Of a stretch of DNA of 64,000 bases, positions 58,487 through 64,000 are shown piece by piece. Below the pieces are notes generated by a model. The model had not been told where the DNA came from, did no database searches, and saw only the letters and a list, made by a program, of their open reading frames with translations. This stretch comes from Actinophytocola xinjiangensis (GTDB lineage Bacteria; Actinomycetota; Actinomycetes; Mycobacteriales; Pseudonocardiaceae): the NCBI RefSeq assembly GCF_001921215.1, contig NZ_MSIF01000010.1, positions 62,001 to 126,000 of the forward strand, given 5' to 3'. The position numbers and the translations under genes are program-made. Positions within the stretch are counted from its first letter, which is position 1. Every line of letters begins with the position of its first letter.

Positions 58487-59656
58487 ATGCGCAGCAGATC
58501 AGCGGTGCTGGCGGTGGTGGTCGCCGCGGCCTGGCTCGTCGCGCCGCCGGCGGCCACGGCCCAGGCGGCCGACTGCGGGCCGATGGACGTGGCGCTGGTG
58601 CTGGACACCACGGCCAGCATGGACGCGGCACTCGACGACCTCAAGGCGGGGATCGGCGGGGTCACCTCGGCGATCGAGACGGCGTCGGGGGGTGACTACC
58701 GGATCGGGCTGATCACGTTCGACAACGAGGTCCAGGTGCGGTCGGCGTTCGTCCCCGGGAACAAGGCGGCCATCGACACGGTGGTGCCCACACTGTCCGG
58801 GCCGACGGGGACCAACCTGCCGGAGGCCTCGGACGAGGCCGTGCACACGGCGGTGCGGACGTTGGGGGTGCGTCCGCACCAGAGCGGTGGGTTCACGGCC
58901 GGATGGCGGTCGCAGGCGACCAAGGCCGTCGTTCTCGTGACCGACGCGTTGCCCGGTGGGTTCGATGACCTGCACGGGCCCGCGGATCTTGCCAGTGCGC
59001 AGGCGGCGGGGCAGGCCGCGTTCGACCGGGGGATCAGGATCCACGCGGTGCATCCGCCGAATCCCGCCGACGACCCGGTCGCCGTGGGTGCGGTGATGGC
59101 CGGGTACGCGGGCTCCACCGGTGGAATCTCGGTGACCGGTACGGAGATCGCGGACCTGATCACGGGTGTGGTGACCACCTGCCGGCGGACCGACGCCTTC
59201 GTCCGGGACGCTGTCGCGGATGTGGGGGCCGAGCCGGGGGCGGTGGCCTCACAGAGTCCGGATATCAGTCTGTGTCCTGGCCAGGTGTGGTGTGCGCCGG
59301 CTGCCGAGGTCACGGCCGATCCGGGGACCGGTGTGTTCGTTCACGTGCGGATGAGCAACGCCGGCGGCGGTACGTCCGTTGGTGTGCTGAAGCTCTATCG
59401 GTCGTTGTTCCACGGGAACGGACAGTGGCCGTTGCAGTGGTCCCAGATCGGTGCGGTGCCGGTGTCCGTGCCTGCCGGCGGGAAGACCGTTGTCCTTCCC
59501 TGGGCGAGCGTGGTCGCTGACCAGAGCTTCCTGGTGCGCTGGGTCAGTGGATCGGATCCGATGGCGTTCGCCGAGGGCAGTGGGATCTCGTTCAACGTCC
59601 GGAGCAACAACAACGTGGCGTGGCGCCGGATCGTGGTCAATCCCGAGCCTGGGTGA
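58487..59656 (+). CDS. Secreted von Willebrand factor A-domain protein
   Basis: The 389-residue protein has a Sec signal (MRSRSAVLAVVVAAAWLVAP through ATAQA) and a VWA domain (about 30-240). The metal site DTTAS stands where DxSxS is usual, followed by TGTNLPEA and VLVTDALPGG. The C-terminal 130 residues (FVHVRMSNAGGGTSVGVLKL) look like a beta-sandwich. It likely binds proteins or glycans outside the cell. ACAAGGA precedes the ATG. It is followed by the subtilisin gene on the same strand, 103 bases on. Confidence 0.85.
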   Translation: MRSRSAVLAVVVAAAWLVAPPAATAQAADCGPMDVALVLDTTASMDAALDDLKAGIGGVTSAIETASGGDYRIGLITFDNEVQVRSAFVPGNKAAIDTVVPTLSGPTGTNLPEASDEAVHTAVRTLGVRPHQSGGFTAGWRSQATKAVVLVTDALPGGFDDLHGPADLASAQAAGQAAFDRGIRIHAVHPPNPADDPVAVGAVMAGYAGSTGGISVTGTEIADLITGVVTTCRRTDAFVRDAVADVGAEPGAVASQSPDISLCPGQVWCAPAAEVTADPGTGVFVHVRMSNAGGGTSVGVLKLYRSLFHGNGQWPLQWSQIGAVPVSVPAGGKTVVLPWASVVADQSFLVRWVSGSDPMAFAEGSGISFNVRSNNNVAWRRIVVNPEPG

Positions 59657-59759
59657 TGGGCCGAACGGAGCAATCGGGAACGGGTTTCCTCGTCGTGCCA
59701 ACGCGTTCTGGAGCGTCGTAGTTCTAGGGGACAGGGATTTCCGACGTGAAGGAGACGTG

Positions 59760-62700
59760 GTGGGTCTACGGAGACTGTGGGTGGTTGGTGCGGTGACCGC
59801 ACTGGCCGCTGTGCTGGTGGCGGGTGTGTCACCGGGGGCGGTGGCCCAGGAGCGGGCCGCCGCGAACCCCGGCCTGGGTGAGCCGGTGTCGGTGACGTTG
59901 GTCAGTGGGGACCGGGTCCTGTGGTGGGGCGACCGGCCGTCCGATCCGTTGCGGATCGAGCCGGCGCCCCGGCCCCATCCCGTGCCCTACCAGGACCTGT
60001 GGGATGGCGGGGATCGTTACCTCATCCCGGGGGACGCGGCCGGGCTGGTGGGTCGCGGGATTCTGGACCGGGAGTTGTTCAACGTCAGTGGGCTGGTTCG
60101 GCAGCGCTACGACGACGCGCACACCAATGCCGTGCCGTTGCTGGTGGAGACCTCGGGGCGCACCGCCGCCCCGGCCGGTGCCACGGTGCGGCGGGCACTG
60201 CCGGAGTTCAACCTCACCGCCCTGGACCAGGGCAAGAACACCACGTCCGGGTTCTTCCAGGGGCTGGATCGGCCGGCCGCCCGCAGCGCCTCGGGTGTGC
60301 GGCGGGTGTGGTTGAACAAGCGGGTTCGGGCCACCCTGGACCAGAGTGTGCCGCAGGTGGGGGCGCCGGCCGCGTGGGAACGCGGCGCCACCGGGGACGG
60401 GGTCCGGGTCGCGGTGCTGGACACCGGGATCGACACCGATCATCCCGATCTCGCGGGGAAGACAGTGGTCAGCAAGGACTTCACCGGGGGCGGTGGGGTT
60501 GAGGACGGACACGGGCACGGGACGCACGTCGCGTCGATCGTGACCGGGTCCGGGGCGGCGTCGCAGGGGCGCTACCGAGGGGTGGCTCCGGACGTCTCGC
60601 TCGCGGTCGGCAAGGTGCTTGACGACAGCGGGTGGGGCACGGACGACGGTGTGCTCGCCGGAATGCGGTGGGCCGCCGCCGAATCCGGTGCGAAGGTGGT
60701 CAACATGAGCCTCGGTGGGCAACCCACCGACGGGCAGGACCCCATGTCCATCGCGGTGAACACGCTCAGCCGCGAGTACGGGACGCTGTTCGTGATCGCC
60801 GCCGGGAACTACGGGCAGGACCAGTCGGTCGGCTCACCGGCAACCGCGGATGACGCGTTGTCGGTGGGCAGTGTGTCCAAGACCGACTCGCCGAGCGACT
60901 TCTCCAGTCGGGGACCGCGGCTCGGCGACGGCGCGGTCAAGCCGGAGATCAGCGCGCCGGGCGGTGCCATCGTCGCCGCCCGGCCAGGGGGTGTCGAGCC
61001 GATCGGGGAGCCGGTCGGGGACGGGTACCAGCGGCTCGACGGCACGTCGATGGCCGCTCCGCATGTTGCCGCCGCTGCGGCAATGCTGGCCCAGCAGCAT
61101 CCGGACTGGTCCGTCCAGGAGCTGAAGTCGGCGCTGGTGTCCAGTGCCGCTGAGGTGCCCGGGGCGACCGTGTCGCAGGTCGGTGCGGGGCGCCTCGACC
61201 TGGATCGGGCGAGCGCCACGTCCGTCATCGCCACCGGGGCGGTGTCGGCGTATCTGCCGTGGCCCAACGCCGGAGCGGTCGAGCGGCGCACGGTGACCTG
61301 GACGAACTCCGGGGACGCGCCGGTCACCCTGGCGTTGGAGGCCGCCCTGGTCGACGACGCCGGCGAGCCGGCACCCGCCGGACTGGTGGCGCTTGCCGAG
61401 GACAGTGTCACCGTTCCGGCTGGCGGCAACGCGTCGGTCGACCTGGTCGTCACCGGGCAGGACGGGCACACCGGGATCCACACCGGGGTGCTCGTCGCCG
61501 ACGACGGGACCGTGCGCACCCGCACGGCGATCTCGGTGTACCAGCAGGAACAGCGGCACGCCTTCACCCCCACCCTGGTCGGCCGCGACGGCGGCCAGGT
61601 GGACCAGCGGTCGGCGGCCTACCTCTACAACCTGGACACCGGCGAGGAAACCGTCGCCGCCTCCGGCCAGACGATCAGCCTGCCGGGCGGCCGCTACGCC
61701 GTGCACGCGTGGATCATGACCGACGTCCCGGGCGGCGAACCGACCGGCGCGATGATCAGCCACCCGGAACTGACCCTGGACCAGGACCTCACCCAGGTCT
61801 TCGACGCCAGGATCGGCCAGCCCGTCACCGCCGAACCGGACGACCCGGACGCCAACGGCGGCACGCACGAACTGCGCGTGCTGTCCACCGTGGACGCGTG
61901 CGACTGCCCGTACGGGCTCTACAGCGACGTCGACGCCCGGTTCGTGCGGCTGTTCGCCGCGACCCTGCCCGGCACGTCGTCCGACACCTACGTCATCACC
62001 CACGCCCGCCGGGCCATCCAGCCGAGGCTGGAGATGCTGGCCGACGACGGCGAGCCGTTCGCCGTCAAGCTGGAGCAGCTGATCGACGAGCCACCGGCGG
62101 AGGACGGCACGTTCACCCTCGTCCACGGCGGCTCTGGCACCGAGGAGGACCTCGCCGGGATCGACGCCACCGGCAAGATCGTGGCCATCGAGTACGACCC
62201 GATGATCGGCCGCGCCGAGTGGCTGCGCCGGAGTGTGAACATCGCCAAGGCCGGCGGCACGCTGGCGGTGGTCCGCTTCCTGGACACGGGTGCGGCGCCG
62301 CCGGCCGCGACCAGCGAACCGGTCGACGGCGAGCCGGCGCCGACCCTGTTCGGCACCGGCAACGGCACCGTGGCGCGGCTGGTGGAGCTGGCCGAACGCG
62401 GCGAGACCACCGTCGAGTACGCCAGCCGGCCCTCCACCGACCTGCGCTACGAGCTCGCGCACAGCGCCCAGCGGCAGGTCACCGGCCCGCTCACCTACCG
62501 GCCGAGGACCGAGGACCTGGCGACCCTGCGCTCGTCCTACCACGACAGCGCGCCGAACCTGGCCGGCTTCGCCGCCTACCCCACGCTGTTCGGCACCAGC
62601 GTCGGCACCGGGTGGATCGGGTTCACCACCGCGCAGCGGGAACGCACGGAGTACTTCACCCCGGGCGACTGGGACCTGCTCTGGACCGGCGGCCCGAGCG

Positions 62701-63434
62701 ACCTGTCCGACCGGGCGACGCTCACCGTGGACCAGCCGTCCCGGATCGCCTGGAACAAGGCGGTGATCGGTCCCACCCTGCGCGGCCTGACGCAGAACTA
62801 CCTGGGCGAGGCGCCGCACCCGTGGGGCTGGCGCGACGACGGCAAGATCGTCGTCTCGCTGCCGATGTACGGGGACTCGGCCGGCCGGCCACGCCGGCCC
62901 GACTCGCTGACCAGCGCCACCGGCTCGCTGACCGTGTACCGGGAGGGCACCGAACTGGGCACGGTCCCGGTGACCGAGTTCGCCGAGTACCCGGTGCCGG
63001 CCGACGACGCGGCCTACCGCGTGGTGGCCGACGCACGACGCGACGACGCGGGCTGGACGCAGTCCACAGTGGTCAGCGCGGAGTGGGCGTTCCGGTCGTC
63101 GTCGGCCGGTGAGGGCTCGGCGCTGCCGATGCTGACCACACGGTTCGACCCGGCGGTCGACCTGCACAACAGCGCACCCGGCGACCGCACGTTCAGCTTC
63201 GCCGCCCACGCCGAACGTCAGGACGGCCCGGCCAGGATCAGGTCCCTGTCGGTCGAGGTCTCCTACGACGACGGCGCGACCTGGCAACGCGCCGAGGTCA
63301 CCCGCGGCAAGGACCGGTGGCGGGTGACCGTGCGCCACCCCGCCAGCGGATACGCGTCGCTGCGGTCCACCGTGTCCGACGTGGACGGAAACCGGATGAC
63401 GCAGACGATCGTCCGCGCCTACCGGATCGGCTGA
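59760..63434 (+). CDS. Large secreted S8 subtilisin-like protease
   Basis: From the GTG at 59760 (AAGGAG five bases before) the protein has 1224 residues with a Sec signal. The triad is clear: Asp221 in VAVLDTGIDTDHPD, His253 in GHGHGTHVAS and Ser430 in DGTSMAAPHVA. A propeptide of about 150 residues precedes the catalytic domain. After residue about 480 come some 740 residues of beta-rich domains, including a PA-like insert region (LAGIDATGKIVAIEYDPMIG). It resembles large actinomycete extracellular subtilisins. A GTG one codon upstream is also possible. Confidence 0.92.
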   Translation: MGLRRLWVVGAVTALAAVLVAGVSPGAVAQERAAANPGLGEPVSVTLVSGDRVLWWGDRPSDPLRIEPAPRPHPVPYQDLWDGGDRYLIPGDAAGLVGRGILDRELFNVSGLVRQRYDDAHTNAVPLLVETSGRTAAPAGATVRRALPEFNLTALDQGKNTTSGFFQGLDRPAARSASGVRRVWLNKRVRATLDQSVPQVGAPAAWERGATGDGVRVAVLDTGIDTDHPDLAGKTVVSKDFTGGGGVEDGHGHGTHVASIVTGSGAASQGRYRGVAPDVSLAVGKVLDDSGWGTDDGVLAGMRWAAAESGAKVVNMSLGGQPTDGQDPMSIAVNTLSREYGTLFVIAAGNYGQDQSVGSPATADDALSVGSVSKTDSPSDFSSRGPRLGDGAVKPEISAPGGAIVAARPGGVEPIGEPVGDGYQRLDGTSMAAPHVAAAAAMLAQQHPDWSVQELKSALVSSAAEVPGATVSQVGAGRLDLDRASATSVIATGAVSAYLPWPNAGAVERRTVTWTNSGDAPVTLALEAALVDDAGEPAPAGLVALAEDSVTVPAGGNASVDLVVTGQDGHTGIHTGVLVADDGTVRTRTAISVYQQEQRHAFTPTLVGRDGGQVDQRSAAYLYNLDTGEETVAASGQTISLPGGRYAVHAWIMTDVPGGEPTGAMISHPELTLDQDLTQVFDARIGQPVTAEPDDPDANGGTHELRVLSTVDACDCPYGLYSDVDARFVRLFAATLPGTSSDTYVITHARRAIQPRLEMLADDGEPFAVKLEQLIDEPPAEDGTFTLVHGGSGTEEDLAGIDATGKIVAIEYDPMIGRAEWLRRSVNIAKAGGTLAVVRFLDTGAAPPAATSEPVDGEPAPTLFGTGNGTVARLVELAERGETTVEYASRPSTDLRYELAHSAQRQVTGPLTYRPRTEDLATLRSSYHDSAPNLAGFAAYPTLFGTSVGTGWIGFTTAQRERTEYFTPGDWDLLWTGGPSDLSDRATLTVDQPSRIAWNKAVIGPTLRGLTQNYLGEAPHPWGWRDDGKIVVSLPMYGDSAGRPRRPDSLTSATGSLTVYREGTELGTVPVTEFAEYPVPADDAAYRVVADARRDDAGWTQSTVVSAEWAFRSSSAGEGSALPMLTTRFDPAVDLHNSAPGDRTFSFAAHAERQDGPARIRSLSVEVSYDDGATWQRAEVTRGKDRWRVTVRHPASGYASLRSTVSDVDGNRMTQTIVRAYRIG

Positions 63435-63440
63435 CGAACC

Positions 63441-63476
63441 GGGGTCGCGGCGGCCCGCCCGTGCCGCCGCGACCCC
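63441..63476. terminator. Bidirectional hairpin terminator
   Basis: A perfect 14-bp stem (63441-63454 with 63463-63476) with an 8-base loop lies between the subtilisin stop and the stop of the convergent gene at the right edge. Confidence 0.85.
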
Positions 63477-63477
63477 G

Positions 63478-64000
63478 TCAGGCCGTGCCGTAGGTCGCGG
63501 CGAACAGCAGATCGGTGTGCCGCTCCCAGAGCCGGGCCACGTCGAACACGTCGACCGTGCGCGCCCACACGCCCGGCTCGGTCTGGACGAACCCGTCCCG
63601 GGCGGCCCGTGACTTGTCCGGACCGAGGTAGTACAGGCCGGTCGCCCCGTCCGCCTCGATGGCCACCACCTGGCACTCGTGGCCCCGGTAGAGCCCGTGC
63701 GTGGTGACCTCGTCGAGCCGTTCGCACTGCTCGACCAGGACCTCCGCCCGCCACCGCCCGCCCGCGCCGGCCTCGAACAGTTCCGGGTCCGGGTTGGCCG
63801 CCGCGTCACTGACCAGCGTGATCACCCCACGGTCGGGCAGCGACTCCGCGCGGTACTCCCGCCCGCCGACCGTCGCGAACAAGCCCGCCCTTGGCCGCTG
63901 TCCCGCCACCGGAAACAGCAGGTCGCTCTGGCACTCGTACACCTCGCGCAGCTCCCACACGGGCACCTGCCGCAGCCACACGTACTTGTCGACCTGCGCG
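63478..64000 (-). CDS. Hypothetical protein, 5' end beyond the window
   Basis: At least 167 residues are visible (VPVWELREVYECQSDLLFPV; ECQVVAIEADGATGLYYLGP; WERHTDLLFAATYGTA at the end). The frame remains open to the right edge, so the true start may be outside. I do not recognise a family. It is mixed alpha/beta with no signal or membrane segment seen, and repeats a (C/T)DLLF motif near both ends. Confidence 0.6.
   Translation of the reverse strand, partial: AQVDKYVWLRQVPVWELREVYECQSDLLFPVAGQRPRAGLFATVGGREYRAESLPDRGVITLVSDAAANPDPELFEAGAGGRWRAEVLVEQCERLDEVTTHGLYRGHECQVVAIEADGATGLYYLGPDKSRAARDGFVQTEPGVWARTVDVFDVARLWERHTDLLFAATYGTA

Noticed and set aside
60834-63809. A 991-codon minus-strand frame opposite the subtilisin
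   Set aside because: It has no recognisable domain or start region, and the plus strand holds the full catalytic triad and repeats in proper frame.

Overview
The window is very GC-rich with strongly GC-biased third codon positions. It carries many Tat or Sec secreted hydrolases, an AfsR/SARP-type regulator, a DasR-type operator, XRE-DUF5753/DUF397 pairs and an F420-type reductase. This points to a filamentous actinomycete; a Pseudonocardiaceae relative is my best guess, from gene content only. I see no rRNA, tRNA, insertion sequence or prophage.

Layout. (1) 1-8509: a beta-glucan utilisation locus. A LacI regulator, an FAD oxidoreductase and two ABC permeases lie on the minus strand. A Tat lipoprotein solute-binding protein, a secreted GH16 glucanase and a cytosolic GH3 glucosidase lie on the plus strand. 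Two matching LacI operators sit just downstream of two divergent promoters. No ATPase gene is present, so a shared one elsewhere is implied. (2) 8619-21308: a secreted RCC1-repeat protein, a small kinase-like protein, a small duplicated secreted protein, a degenerate EAL/GGDEF protein, a DHA2 exporter with an AraC regulator, an acyl-CoA ligase, and a one-piece MFS-GGDEF fusion with an early TTA codon. (3) 21310-33282: a SARP-NB-ARC-TPR regulator with an inserted XRE helix-turn-helix, tandem NDH-2-like flavoproteins, NhaA, a candidate amyloid-motif (Bell/BASS-like) effector beside a LysR-like ligand-domain protein and DUF5997, an XRE regulator with a possible 19-residue leader peptide, a secreted serine protease, and an F420-type reductase with a TetR regulator.

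(4) 33327-50681: a type I-E CRISPR-Cas island. It has cas3, casA, casB, cas7e, cas5e, cas6e, a truncated cas1 and cas2, plus four arrays. All four arrays have a collinear 77-nt leader, which fixes their orientation: arrays 1, 2 and 4 on minus, array 3 on plus. Interference genes look intact. cas1 has lost its catalytic C-terminal third by a deletion that runs straight into the cas2 start. Interspersed are a secreted PA14/propeller/CBM/DUF1080 protein, an XRE-DUF5753 gene broken by an in-frame TAG, and an intact XRE-DUF5753 gene with a DUF397 partner whose core motif is duplicated.

(5) 50802-64000: an HNH-like protein, another phosphotransferase-fold protein, a GH19 chitinase under two dre-like DasR sites, a class F sortase with a wall-anchored-like partner, an OmpR-type two-component system, a PadR regulator with a membrane protein, a VWA protein, a large secreted subtilisin, and one partial gene at the right edge.
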